Part shown: positions 18,126-26,462 of the stretch, piece by piece
Layout of the letters: every line of letters begins with the position of its first letter
Numbering within the stretch: the stretch's first letter is position 1
Origin: UBA5536 sp964592595
Lineage (GTDB): Bacteria; Bacteroidota; Bacteroidia; Bacteroidales; F082
Assembly: GCA_964592595.1 (NCBI GenBank)
Contig: CAZQFH010000003.1
Location: 62,001-126,000 of the forward strand
Direction of reading: 5' to 3'
Length of the DNA stretch: 64,000 bases
Notes under the pieces: generated by a model
Seen by the model: the letters and a program-made list of their open reading frames with translations, nothing else
Told to the model about the DNA's origin: nothing
Database searches by the model: none
Program-made: the position numbers and the translations under genes

Positions 18126-19007
18126 ATGAAAAAGTACACGATTTCACTTATTCTTATTTTGTTTATTGGTTATGGTTTGTTTGCTCAGGAAGCTACTGAA
18201 GCCCCCGCCAAAGTAAAAGACAAACCTGTAAGGTCGCCTTTCCAGAGTGGACTGTTGATCGATAACCAAACTACTGTTGTGCCAACTGCAAAAACACTGG
18301 AATTTTTAATTCAGCATAAGTTTGGCAAATTAGACAACAGCTTTTCAGATTTATTTGGCATTTATGCACCAGGAGCCAACATCCGATTGGGAATGAATTA
18401 TACCATTATGGATAAACTTCAGATCGGTTACGGTATTACGCGCTTAAACATGTATAACGATTTCAACATCAAGTATTCAGTCGTTGAACAAACACGCAAT
18501 AATACTATACCGGTTGCAGTGACATTATATGGTAATATGGCTATTGATGGCCGTAAGGAGTCGGTTTTTGGAAACAATTACGGCTTTACTGACCGTATGT
18601 CTTATTTTGCACAATTAATTGTTGGCCGTAAGGTGAACTACTGGCTGTCTTTGCAGCTTAATACCAGTTTCGCTCACTACAATAAGGTCGATTCATTAAT
18701 TGATCACGATGTTATTTCAGTTGGATTCAATGGTCGTGCCCAGTTTTCGCCACAATCAGCTATCTTATTTCAATATGATGTTCCTTTGAAAATTAAAGGA
18801 ATCTCAGAACATAGATCTTTTACAAACCCATCTAAACCAAATTTTGCACTTGGTTGGGAAATTGCTACCAGTACGCACGCATTTCATATATATGTGTCAA
18901 CTGCTGATGGTATTGTTCCACAACATAACGCTTTTTATAATCAGAACGATTTTACCAAAGGCGATCTGATGTTTGGTTTTACAATTACGCGTTTGTGGAA
19001 CTTTTAA
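18126..19007 (+). CDS. DUF5777-family outer-membrane beta-barrel protein
   Basis: A 293-residue protein with a signal peptide ending GYGLFA and Gln as predicted +1 residue. After a charged linker (EAPAKVKDKPVRSPF), alternating hydrophobic beta strands run to the C-terminal ITRLWNF, whose final Phe is typical of BAM-inserted barrels. Segments such as FLIQHKFGKLDN and FGIYAPGANIRLGMNYTIMDKLQIGYGITR match the DUF5777 family. The function of the family is not known. It is sandwiched between c-type cytochromes, so a porin sheath for an electron conduit is possible but unproven. Confidence 0.8.
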   Translation: MKKYTISLILILFIGYGLFAQEATEAPAKVKDKPVRSPFQSGLLIDNQTTVVPTAKTLEFLIQHKFGKLDNSFSDLFGIYAPGANIRLGMNYTIMDKLQIGYGITRLNMYNDFNIKYSVVEQTRNNTIPVAVTLYGNMAIDGRKESVFGNNYGFTDRMSYFAQLIVGRKVNYWLSLQLNTSFAHYNKVDSLIDHDVISVGFNGRAQFSPQSAILFQYDVPLKIKGISEHRSFTNPSKPNFALGWEIATSTHAFHIYVSTADGIVPQHNAFYNQNDFTKGDLMFGFTITRLWNF

Positions 19008-19035
19008 TTTAACTACTCACTAAAAATTTACTACA

Positions 19036-19452
19036 ATGAAAGCAAAACAAATTTTTCTTTTTTTGACGATTACTACAGGTTTTTTAATGATGTCCTTCGT
19101 GTTTCCACAGGATCAAAAAAAGCCAGGATCATGGGAAATCCCTGCCGAATATAAAGCAAAAGAAAATCCATATAAGGATGATGCCTCTTTGGATAGACTA
19201 GGGAAAGCGTTATATTCTAAGCATTGCCGTGCTTGTCATGGTAATGAGGGTGCCGGAGATGGCCCAAAATCGAAAAACCTCGAAACGTGGCCAGGCGATT
19301 TTTCTGTTGATGCTGTTCAGTCACATACCGATGGAGAATTGTATTATATGACTTTCATTGGCCGTGATGAAATGCCTAGCTTCGAAGATAAAATTACCGA
19401 CGATGAAGGCCGTTGGGCTATCATCAATTATATTAGAAGTTTAAAGAAGTAG
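19036..19452 (+). CDS. Small periplasmic monoheme cytochrome c (copy 1)
   Basis: A 138-residue protein with an N-terminal signal or anchor helix, the conserved segment WEIPAEYKAKENPYKDDASLDRLGK, one heme site (CRACH, near residue 71) and a C-terminal Met-containing loop (RDEMPSFEDKITDDE) that could supply the axial Met. It closes with a cytochrome c helix (GRWAIINYIRSLKK). It is a close paralog of the gene at 21422-21841; the two flank the NapC/NirT-type gene. It is probably a soluble electron shuttle in the periplasm. Confidence 0.9.
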   Translation: MKAKQIFLFLTITTGFLMMSFVFPQDQKKPGSWEIPAEYKAKENPYKDDASLDRLGKALYSKHCRACHGNEGAGDGPKSKNLETWPGDFSVDAVQSHTDGELYYMTFIGRDEMPSFEDKITDDEGRWAIINYIRSLKK

Positions 19453-19495
19453 GTTAATTCCACGAAATGATAATTTTTGAATACAATACTTAATG

Positions 19496-19539
19496 AATAG
19501 GTTTATGACAATTACTTAGGTCTTTGCCATAAACCTATT
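19496..19539. terminator. 12-bp perfect hairpin between cytochrome genes
   Basis: AATAGGTTTATG and CATAAACCTATT form a perfect 12-bp stem with a 20-nt loop. There is no true T-run after it on the plus strand, so it may be an RNA-processing or stability element rather than a terminator. Confidence 0.45.
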
Positions 19540-19582
19540 TATAAAATAAAATAGAAGTCATTAATAACTAAAGTTGAAAACA

Positions 19583-21079
19583 ATGAAACTGCCAAAGCAT
19601 TATTACAGTTGGACAACAGTTATCGGCGGTGCGATTGCCCTCATCGCCTTTTTTATGATTGTGATTTTGTTTCTGGTAACGCTTGTTTTTGGTGATGGAG
19701 ACAATTATTCAGGTCTCTTTACTTTCATTATACTACCAGCCGTGATGCTCATGGGCATTGGACTGGCGCTTATTGGGAAATTGGTTAATATGCGAAGAAA
19801 AAAACGGCATGCTGATGAGGAAATAGCTTATCCAGTTGTCGATTTTAATGACCCAAAGCAAAGATCAGTTATCTTTTTGTTTACTTTAGGACTGTCCGTT
19901 TTTGTTGTATTGTCGGCTTTGGGAGGTTATCAGGCATTTCATTACACCGAATCAAATGAGTTTTGTGGTACCCTCTGTCATACTGTTATGGAGCCTGAGT
20001 ATGTCGCATATCAGGGATCAGCGCATGCACGGGTTCAGTGTGTTGAGTGCCATGTTGGTTCGGGAGCAGGCTGGTATGTCAAATCGAAACTATCCGGATT
20101 GTATCAGGTTTATTCGGTAATGGCAGATGCTTACCCGCGTCCAATCCCAACACCTTTACATGATCTTAGGCCGGCTCAGGAAACTTGTGAAAAATGCCAC
20201 TGGCCCGAAAAATTTTACGATCGCAAATACGTATTTCACAAACATTATATCGCTGATGAGGATAATTCTGAATGGGATATCGGGCTTGTGATGAAGACTG
20301 GACCTGCATACCGTGCTTTAGGGTTGCAGGAAGGTATTCATTGGCACATCAATAAAGATGTAAAAATTGAATACGCCTCCACAACATTAAAACGTGATAC
20401 GATTGTTTTGGTGAAATACACCAATCTGGAAACAGGTGAGGTGATGACTTATCAGGATGAGAACAACCCTTTGAGTGACGAACAAATGAGCAATCTTGAG
20501 TTTAGAACCATGGATTGCCTTGATTGCCATAATCGCCCTTCACATAATTACAAGTCGCCCATAAAGTTTTTTGATGAGGCAATGACAGCCGGAAAAATTT
20601 CAAAAGACTTACCGGACATTAAAATTGCTGCAATGGACGTGCTCAGAAACGAGTTTCCGACCAAAGACAGCGCATTTGCTGCTATTGATGCTGCAATTCT
20701 GGAATATTATGATATGTTGTATCCCGAGCTACTCGAAACAGAACGAGAATCTATCGATCAGGCTTTACTGGCCATTAAAGAAGGTTATTCCAATAATGTA
20801 TTTCCCTATATGAAGGCCAGTTGGAAAGCCTATCCCAGCCATATGGGACATATGGAAAATAATGGATGTTACAGATGTCACAACGACTCTTTTAAAAATG
20901 AACGTCAGGAAACGATCTCACGTGATTGCACACTGTGTCACTTAATCAAGCAGCAAGGACCGCCTGATCAAATGGAGTATGCAACAGGTGCTGAATTTTT
21001 GGAATTTAAGCATCCGGTTGATATTAACGAGAAATGGAAGACACTTTTATGTGCCGAATGTCATTCGGATTTGTACTAG
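19583..21079 (+). CDS. NapC/NirT-family multiheme cytochrome c (seven heme sites)
   Basis: About 498 residues. Two N-terminal membrane helices (about 10-36 and 44-66) are followed by a third at about 96-118. The cytochrome part begins with CGTLCH at 128-133, a CX3CH variant, then CVECH at 153-157, CEKCH, CLDCH, CYRCH, CTLCH and CAECH. The EYVAYQGSAHARVQCVECHVGSGAGWYVKSKLSG region is typical of NapC/NirT-type quinol dehydrogenases. It is longer than NapC (about 200 residues) because of extra C-terminal hemes. It likely takes electrons from menaquinol in the inner membrane. The ATG at 19583 is preferred over a TTG three codons earlier. Confidence 0.9.
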   Translation: MKLPKHYYSWTTVIGGAIALIAFFMIVILFLVTLVFGDGDNYSGLFTFIILPAVMLMGIGLALIGKLVNMRRKKRHADEEIAYPVVDFNDPKQRSVIFLFTLGLSVFVVLSALGGYQAFHYTESNEFCGTLCHTVMEPEYVAYQGSAHARVQCVECHVGSGAGWYVKSKLSGLYQVYSVMADAYPRPIPTPLHDLRPAQETCEKCHWPEKFYDRKYVFHKHYIADEDNSEWDIGLVMKTGPAYRALGLQEGIHWHINKDVKIEYASTTLKRDTIVLVKYTNLETGEVMTYQDENNPLSDEQMSNLEFRTMDCLDCHNRPSHNYKSPIKFFDEAMTAGKISKDLPDIKIAAMDVLRNEFPTKDSAFAAIDAAILEYYDMLYPELLETERESIDQALLAIKEGYSNNVFPYMKASWKAYPSHMGHMENNGCYRCHNDSFKNERQETISRDCTLCHLIKQQGPPDQMEYATGAEFLEFKHPVDINEKWKTLLCAECHSDLY

Positions 21080-21174
21080 TTGAAATCTTGGTAGCATTTT
21101 TGGATATAGATTAGAATATTGTAATGAATTGAGCACTTATTTAGAATTTTGAACGTAATAGATAATTTAACATT

Positions 21175-21380
21175 GTTGTCCGGTAAAATACAAATAAAGT
21201 CACTCAATAGCTGTAATAATGCCGTCCCATCGGGACTTGAGATAAACAGGGGTAACTTTTATTCTACCCATATTATGTCCCTATCGGGACTGTCCCGCTA
21301 GGGACATAATGTGGGTAGTCAGCGCGTTAGAATTCAAGAAAAAGTCCCGTAGGGACGACATTATAATTTTTCCGGACAAC
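21175..21380. repeat. Nested inverted-repeat element (MITE/REPIN-like)
   Basis: The 341-bp gap between two cytochrome genes holds three nested inverted repeats. The outer termini are GTTGTCCGG (21175-21183) and CCGGACAAC (21372-21380). The middle pair, 21218-21238 and 21342-21362, matches at 18 of 21 positions around GTCCC..GGGAC. The inner pair, 21264-21290 and 21292-21318, matches at 25 of 27 positions and would form a long hairpin with almost no loop. Imperfect direct repeats (12 of 14) of the GATAATTT type flank it at 21161-21174 and 21384-21397. It has no coding capacity. GTCCC/GGGAC repeats of this kind are recalled as dispersed in Bacteroidota genomes. Confidence 0.8.
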
Positions 21381-21421
21381 ATTGATAATTTTACAGTAAT
21401 GTTTAAATTAATTTTAAAAAA

Positions 21422-21841
21422 ATGAAAAGCAGAATCTTATTTGTATGTATGATGGCGATTGGATTAACAGCTATTTGGGCTTTTACCCCTCCACAGGAAA
21501 AGAAAAAAGGCGAACCCTGGAATATTCCTGCAGAGTATAAAGCAAAAGAAAACACCTTTAAAGGTGATGCCGACTTGCTGAGATTAGGAAAAGCAACTTA
21601 TGCCAAGCATTGTCGTGCCTGCCATGGAAATGCGGGTGAAGGAGATGGCCCAAAGGCCAGAAACCTTGAGTTTCATCCTGGTGACTTTAGCGATGCTACA
21701 TGGCAAGCTTCAGTAACGGATGGCGAAGTGTATTATATGTCGATTATTGGCCGTGACGAAATGCCTAATTATGAAGGTAAAATTACTGACGAAGAGGAAA
21801 GATGGGCTCTTGTAAACTATGTTCGCTCTTTGCAGAAATAA
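21422..21841 (+). CDS. Small periplasmic monoheme cytochrome c (copy 2)
   Basis: A 139-residue paralog of the protein at 19036-19452. It shares the order WNIPAEYKAKENTFKGDADLLRLGK, CRACHGNAGEGDGPKARNLE (one CXXCH), then RDEMPNYEGKITDEEERWALVNYVRSL. The signal region is MKSRILFVCMMAIGLTAIWAF. It is separated from the NapC/NirT-type gene by the nested inverted-repeat element and followed by its own terminator, so it may be transcribed separately. Probably a soluble electron carrier. Whether the two copies differ in potential or expression cannot be told. Confidence 0.9.
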   Translation: MKSRILFVCMMAIGLTAIWAFTPPQEKKKGEPWNIPAEYKAKENTFKGDADLLRLGKATYAKHCRACHGNAGEGDGPKARNLEFHPGDFSDATWQASVTDGEVYYMSIIGRDEMPNYEGKITDEEERWALVNYVRSLQK

Positions 21842-21869
21842 ATTAATGTTTCACACTATGTAATAACTG

Positions 21870-21917
21870 GGAAGGTTTACAAACAACATTTATGATTATT
21901 GTAAACCTTTCCTTTTT
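21870..21917 (+). terminator. Rho-independent terminator after cytochrome c copy 2
   Basis: GGAAGGTTTACAA pairs with TTGTAAACCTTTCC (one bulged base) around a 16-nt loop and is followed by TTTTT. It separates the monoheme gene from the heptaheme-cytochrome b pair. Confidence 0.85.
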
Positions 21918-21932
21918 CTAAACTTGCTACAT

Positions 21933-22892
21933 ATGTACAAAAAATTGATTTTGTTACTGGTGTTTTGCAGCGTAATCAGTATGCAGCTATCAGCAACGAC
22001 TGGGGTAAATATGGAGGATGAGCCTGCAAGTCTTGAAGCAAACAAACTATGCTTCAGCTGCCATGCAAATAGTATTTATCAGTATGAAAACGAATTCACG
22101 GGAAAGATTGACCGAAAGGCTATGAATCCTAACTTTATATATGATACAGCTGATTTTTACCGGGGTGTACATCGTCATTTTGCCTGTACCGATTGTCACT
22201 CACCGGATTATGAAAGTTTTCCACATGCTTCCGAACTGCGGCTGGAGGAAATGTACCAGTGTATCGATTGCCATGGAGGTGATCCAACTTACGCCCAGTT
22301 TAATTTTGAAGCCATAGAGGAAGAGTTTCACAAAAGTGTACATTCTACCAGACATGATGAGAGCTTCAACTGCTGGATGTGTCATAATCCCCACAGTTAT
22401 CGGACAATGACACACGGAAACAACAAAATTTCCGAGATTGTGGAATACCACAACCAAACCTGCATCAGCTGTCATGATAACTATAGCGTAAAGTTTCAAC
22501 GCATTTCAGATACCTTAAAGCCTGCACTTGAAATAATTCATGAGTTTCTTCCCAACTTCGAACTGCATTTTTCAGCGGTAAGATGCATCGAATGTCATAC
22601 AGGATCAAAAGATACAATGTGGGTTGCCCATAATATTTTACCCAAAGAAAATGCAGTGAAGAAATGTGTTGAATGTCATTCGAACAGTACGATGCTTATT
22701 TCTAAGCTATATAAATATCAAAACATTGAAGCACGTAAAAACAGGGGTACTTTTAATGCTGTACTGTTAAACGAGGCTTATGTGATTGGAGCCAATAGGA
22801 ACATTTATCTGAATATTGTAAGTGCTATATTGTTTGGATTGACTCTGATTGGTGTTGCTGTTCATGTTTTCTTCCGAATTAAAAAGAAATAA
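21933..22892 (+). CDS. Heptaheme membrane-anchored cytochrome c
   Basis: About 319 residues: an N-terminal signal (MYKKLILLLVFCSVISMQLSA), seven CXXCH sites in order (CFSCH, CTDCH, CIDCH, CWMCH, CISCH, CIECH, CVECH) and a C-terminal membrane helix (IYLNIVSAILFGLTLIGVAVHVFF) followed by a basic tail. The layout resembles periplasmic multiheme subunits anchored next to a quinol-oxidising cytochrome b. The cytochrome b gene starts 5 bp after this stop, so the two probably form a complex. The ATG at 21933 is chosen over an upstream TTG. The function is most likely electron transfer from menaquinol to periplasmic carriers. Confidence 0.88.
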   Translation: MYKKLILLLVFCSVISMQLSATTGVNMEDEPASLEANKLCFSCHANSIYQYENEFTGKIDRKAMNPNFIYDTADFYRGVHRHFACTDCHSPDYESFPHASELRLEEMYQCIDCHGGDPTYAQFNFEAIEEEFHKSVHSTRHDESFNCWMCHNPHSYRTMTHGNNKISEIVEYHNQTCISCHDNYSVKFQRISDTLKPALEIIHEFLPNFELHFSAVRCIECHTGSKDTMWVAHNILPKENAVKKCVECHSNSTMLISKLYKYQNIEARKNRGTFNAVLLNEAYVIGANRNIYLNIVSAILFGLTLIGVAVHVFFRIKKK

Positions 22893-22897
22893 TTCCT

Positions 22898-23509
22898 ATG
22901 GCCGAAAAACTATATTTATACCCTATCTGGTTGCGCATCTGGCATGCAATCAACGCTTTAATGTTTCTGGTCTTGTTGGCTACCGGAATCAGCCTTCAAT
23001 ATTCAAACCCTGACTTTGTAATTATCAGGTTTGATTATGCAGTAACGTACCACAATTTAGCTGGTATTATCCTCTCGTTTAATTATCTGATTTTTTTATT
23101 CGGAAACTTTTCCACTGGGAATAATCGTTTCTATAAACTCCAATTGAAAGGCCTGATCGAAAAACTTATCAAGCAAGCAAACTATTACCTCACTGGGACT
23201 TTTAAGGGAGAGCATACACCTTTTCCAGTGAATAAGAACAGAAAATTTAACCCATTACAGAAAGTTGCTTATGTTGCTACAATGTATGTATTGATTCCAG
23301 TAATGATCATTACCGGGATTGCACTGCTGTTTCCTGAAACAATTATCGAAAATGTATTTAACCTAAGCGGCATTTACCTAACCGCTTTATTGCATGGTAT
23401 TGTAAGCGTGTTCTTGCTTTTGTTTCTGGTCATACATTTGTATTTCAGTACAATGGGAAAAACACCCAGTAGCAATTTCAAAAGTATTGTAAACGGCTAT
23501 CACGAGTAG
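22898..23509 (+). CDS. Cytochrome b561-type membrane subunit
   Basis: A 203-residue protein with four predicted membrane helices and candidate heme b ligands in LRIWHAINAL (helix 1), TYHNLAGI (helix 2), ALLHGIVSV (helix 4) and the later VIHLYFST. It begins LYLYPIWLRIWH, as in formate dehydrogenase or thiosulfate reductase type cytochrome b subunits. Such proteins carry menaquinol electrons across the inner membrane. It is paired directly with the heptaheme gene (5-bp gap) and followed by a terminator. Confidence 0.85.
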   Translation: MAEKLYLYPIWLRIWHAINALMFLVLLATGISLQYSNPDFVIIRFDYAVTYHNLAGIILSFNYLIFLFGNFSTGNNRFYKLQLKGLIEKLIKQANYYLTGTFKGEHTPFPVNKNRKFNPLQKVAYVATMYVLIPVMIITGIALLFPETIIENVFNLSGIYLTALLHGIVSVFLLLFLVIHLYFSTMGKTPSSNFKSIVNGYHE

Positions 23510-23539
23510 CATTAATCTGAGTGAATATTAGGTTTGTTT

Positions 23540-23579
23540 AGGAAGCTGCTAACCTTATTAGGCTGGCAGTTCCTTTTTT
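23540..23579 (+). terminator. Terminator after the cytochrome b gene
   Basis: An interrupted stem, AGGAA / TTCCT plus CTGC / GCAG, with a T-rich tail (TTTTTT), lies 31 bp after the cytochrome b stop. Confidence 0.7.
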
Positions 23580-23666
23580 ATAATCACATAATATAGCGCC
23601 TTTAGCTACAAGGTATGTCATAAATAACTAATTTTGTCATCTAATCAAACTACTAAAAACAGTCTT

Positions 23667-24383
23667 ATGAGAACATTAATTCTTACGATAATCACATCAC
23701 TATTACTGGTTTCGTGCGAGAACGAAACATCGAAAGTTAGCTATGCAGTTGATCCTCAAAACCGTAGCGTTGAAGTGGAAAGCATTGTTCAAGCTAATGC
23801 CTATACCTACCTGGAAGTATCTGAAAACGGTAGCCGCTATTGGATTGCAGTGCCTAGTTTAGAAGCTAAAGAAGGTGATATGCTGCACTTTACCCAATCC
23901 ATGGAAATGAAAGAGTTTTATAGTCGTGATCTCGATCGCACTTTTGATCTTGTATTATTCGTCGACGATGTGAGTACCTTACCCATTCCGGCAAAAACCG
24001 CCAGCCTGTCAACTCCCGCTCAGCAGCACGAAGGACGACCAAAAACCGATAAAAAGCCAATCGAAATCAAACATGAAGCAGGTGTTGTGCCGCTTTCTGA
24101 TCTGTTTGCAAATCCCGGAAAATATGATCAACAGCTGATTAAGGTAACTGGTGAAGTTACCAAGTTCAATACCGGAATCATGGGTAAAAACTGGGCGCAT
24201 ATTCAAGACGGAACTTCTTATGAAAAGTTTTTCGACTTAACGGTTACTACTCAGGATGTTATTCCTGTGGGAGATGTAGTGGTTTTTGAAGGCCAAGTCG
24301 TATTGAATAAAGACTTAGGTTCCGGCTATTTTTACGAATTCCTCATGGAGGATGCATCTGCAAAAAGAGCAGTTGCGCTGTAA
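23667..24383 (+). CDS. Lipoprotein with C-terminal OB-fold-like domain
   Basis: About 238 residues; the lipobox LLLVSC gives Cys16. Two halves are visible. Residues about 25-115 are a beta-rich domain (NAYTYLEVSENGSRYWIAVPSLEAKEGDMLHF). A charged linker at about 118-150 leads into a second beta-rich part, VPLSDLFANPGKYDQQLIKVTGEVTKFNTGIMGKNWAHIQDG, which looks like a bacterial OB-fold. Similar lipoproteins occur next to multiheme cytochromes in Bacteroidota and Deltaproteobacteria. No catalytic or heme motif is present. The start at 23667 is preferred because the signal peptide begins there; an upstream TTG would add 11 polar residues. Confidence 0.7.
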   Translation: MRTLILTIITSLLLVSCENETSKVSYAVDPQNRSVEVESIVQANAYTYLEVSENGSRYWIAVPSLEAKEGDMLHFTQSMEMKEFYSRDLDRTFDLVLFVDDVSTLPIPAKTASLSTPAQQHEGRPKTDKKPIEIKHEAGVVPLSDLFANPGKYDQQLIKVTGEVTKFNTGIMGKNWAHIQDGTSYEKFFDLTVTTQDVIPVGDVVVFEGQVVLNKDLGSGYFYEFLMEDASAKRAVAL

Positions 24384-24384
24384 G

Positions 24385-25005
24385 TTACCGCACTAAATTT
24401 AAACCTTCGCTGGCACTTACATCTCCAGGGCGAATTAAATTGGCTTTTTGAAACATGATTTTGGCTTCACGAAGTTTCCCTAATTTTAGTTCTGTCCAGG
24501 CAAGTAATATAACAGAATCATAATCAAATGGATACAGATTTATTACCTTGTTTAGGTATCGGAGGGATGTCATAAAGTCTTCACGACCATATGCAATAAC
24601 TGCCATACGGTAATTAGCAAGGGTATTTTGGGGATCAATGTGCAGAATTTCCTGGTATTGATTCTCTACTTGTGTCCAGTTTCCAAGAGCAGCTGCCGGG
24701 TTTACGTAACCAAAGCGAGCTTCAATGGAAAGAGGTTTTAGTGTGAAACACCTTTGATAATAAGGTAAGGATTCCGTAAAGCGACCTGAAACATAATTTA
24801 ACCAGCCGAGCCTTAGGTTGTGCTCATAGCTTGATTCGTTATAAACATTTAAAATCTCCTGAATGGCTTCGTTGTATTTTCCGTTTTCTTCGAGCCGATA
24901 AGAGTTTTCGAATGCAGTTGATTGTTTTTCAAATGTTTGAGCCTGTGAAGCTACTGCTGTTATTACTATAGCAATCAGCAATATGCGCGATTTTAAAAAT
25001 TCCAT
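24385..25005 (-). CDS. Exported TPR-repeat protein, last gene of the PqqD/ATP-grasp operon
   Basis: About 206 residues. The signal peptide ends AVASQA with Gln at +1, and four to five TPR-like helical pairs fill the rest (for example GKYNEAIQEILNVYNESSYEHNLRLGWLNYVSGRFTESLPYYQRCF). ATG 25005-25003 is chosen because the strong ribosome-binding site AGGAGG lies just upstream and the signal peptide starts there; the longer frame to 25110 has no signal. The start overlaps the end of the barrel gene by 13 bp, indicating coupling. TPR proteins usually bind protein partners, so it may assemble with the neighbouring barrel in the periplasm. Confidence 0.8.
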   Translation of the reverse strand: MEFLKSRILLIAIVITAVASQAQTFEKQSTAFENSYRLEENGKYNEAIQEILNVYNESSYEHNLRLGWLNYVSGRFTESLPYYQRCFTLKPLSIEARFGYVNPAAALGNWTQVENQYQEILHIDPQNTLANYRMAVIAYGREDFMTSLRYLNKVINLYPFDYDSVILLAWTELKLGKLREAKIMFQKANLIRPGDVSASEGLNLVR

Positions 25006-26462
25006 TGGATTCCTCCTGTGATTAAATTTGATTGAAATGGTAAATATCCTTCGGATAAACTTTCGTTTTCCCGATCGGTTGAAGTAAAAGAATGACGTCC
25101 TTCGAGCCACGAATAACTCAACCTTAATTTTAAATGTTTGGATAGCTGTGCATGAAGCACCGTATTAATCCTGTTTTTCGATTCATAGGGCGTGTTGTAA
25201 ACCAAATAAGCGTTACCCGAGTTGAAGCTTGAATGATTACCATGACTCCAGGTTGCTTCAATCCAGTTTTGCTTATACACTTTAAGGTAAAAACTTTGAG
25301 AAAAAAGCCAGTCGTTACGCTGATTACCGCTTATAAATGAGACTGTTGAGTTACCATACAACTTTAAATTACCAAAAGGATAATAAGTTTGGCCAAAATT
25401 GAACTGTAGGTATTCCTGTGCGCTTATCTGGGCGATGGATGCCGAAATTCCAGTTTCACCTATTCTGCTCTGAATCTGTGTGCCCAGATAAAAAACCCAT
25501 TCTGTACTTTTAAGCGAATACGCATTAAATTCAAGTCTGGATATCGGCATTTCAAAAAAAGATGTTTCGGAGCCGTCAAAATAATAATAAGCAGTATCAG
25601 AAGCAAATGTATCAACCACTTCGGCCTGAGTTTGCGTTTGATCCCATTGTATCACATGTAAAGCTGCTGTTAAACTGAAGTTATCATTAATCCCGAAATT
25701 CAGCTGCCCGTAGTAGGATTGTTGTCCGATTTGGTGAGCAAAGCGTTGAATTTGCTGGCTGCTATCTACGCTATAATAATACGACTCTCCCCAATCTTCA
25801 GCTACAATTGAATCTCTTACCAGATTATAATTTTGGTAGGCAAATACATCATTGGCTCTGATATGGATTTTTTGGATGCCAAAATATGCCTTCACAGCTT
25901 GACTAAATTGAAAACGAATACCTGCATCCCAAAATGTTTGCTGATCACATTCGCGACTTTGACCATAAAAATGATCTCTTCCGCTTATTGTATTGAAATC
26001 GATGCTGTGCTGATGATTATAATGCTGTGTACCCATATCCAGGTGAAGGGATTCGATGTTGAATCCAACAGGAACTTTCCAGCTTTTTTTTTCGGATGAA
26101 GGCAAACTGTAACTAATCATTCCGGCTTCATTTTTCTGATTGAGCAATAGATAGGTTCCATACAGGTAGCTTTTAGCAACTGGATCTTTAGCATAAAACA
26201 ACAATACATTTTGGAAATGGCTGCGCGCCAATAAATAGCGCTCTAAGTTATAGGCCGCTATTCCCAATCTTAAATGCAAATAATAATAGTCGTAACCAAG
26301 TTCGATCATTTGGTTGCCCTGTGTTAAAACCTGATGCCAGTTTTCTTGTATAAAATTGGCATACAATGTGCTGTCGTGTTGAATAAAATCCCGATTTTGG
26401 GAAACACTAAACCTAGCTGAAAGGAGCAAGCCCAGAAGCAGTATGAGTGCCAGTTTATACAC
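24993..26462 (-). CDS. Outer-membrane beta-barrel protein with N-terminal TPR-like segment
   Basis: A 489-residue protein. The signal peptide ends ARFSVS and is followed by QNRDF. Residues about 30-125 are helical with TPR-like spacing (HLRLGIAAYNLERYLLARSHFQNVLLFYAKDP). From about 130 onward, alternating amphipathic strands rich in Tyr, Trp and Gln end with GGIQWNF, whose last Phe is the usual outer-membrane barrel signal. It is not recognised as a named family. It overlaps both neighbours (8 bp with the transporter-peptidase gene, 13 bp with the TPR gene), so it belongs to the PqqD/ATP-grasp operon and may be the outer-membrane exit or receptor. Confidence 0.75.
   Translation of the reverse strand: MYKLALILLLGLLLSARFSVSQNRDFIQHDSTLYANFIQENWHQVLTQGNQMIELGYDYYYLHLRLGIAAYNLERYLLARSHFQNVLLFYAKDPVAKSYLYGTYLLLNQKNEAGMISYSLPSSEKKSWKVPVGFNIESLHLDMGTQHYNHQHSIDFNTISGRDHFYGQSRECDQQTFWDAGIRFQFSQAVKAYFGIQKIHIRANDVFAYQNYNLVRDSIVAEDWGESYYYSVDSSQQIQRFAHQIGQQSYYGQLNFGINDNFSLTAALHVIQWDQTQTQAEVVDTFASDTAYYYFDGSETSFFEMPISRLEFNAYSLKSTEWVFYLGTQIQSRIGETGISASIAQISAQEYLQFNFGQTYYPFGNLKLYGNSTVSFISGNQRNDWLFSQSFYLKVYKQNWIEATWSHGNHSSFNSGNAYLVYNTPYESKNRINTVLHAQLSKHLKLRLSYSWLEGRHSFTSTDRENESLSEGYLPFQSNLITGGIQWNF

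Noticed and set aside
21175..21380. Repeated GTCCC/GGGAC motifs considered as a CRISPR array
   Set aside because: The repeats are inverted and nested, with no regular spacers or cas genes.
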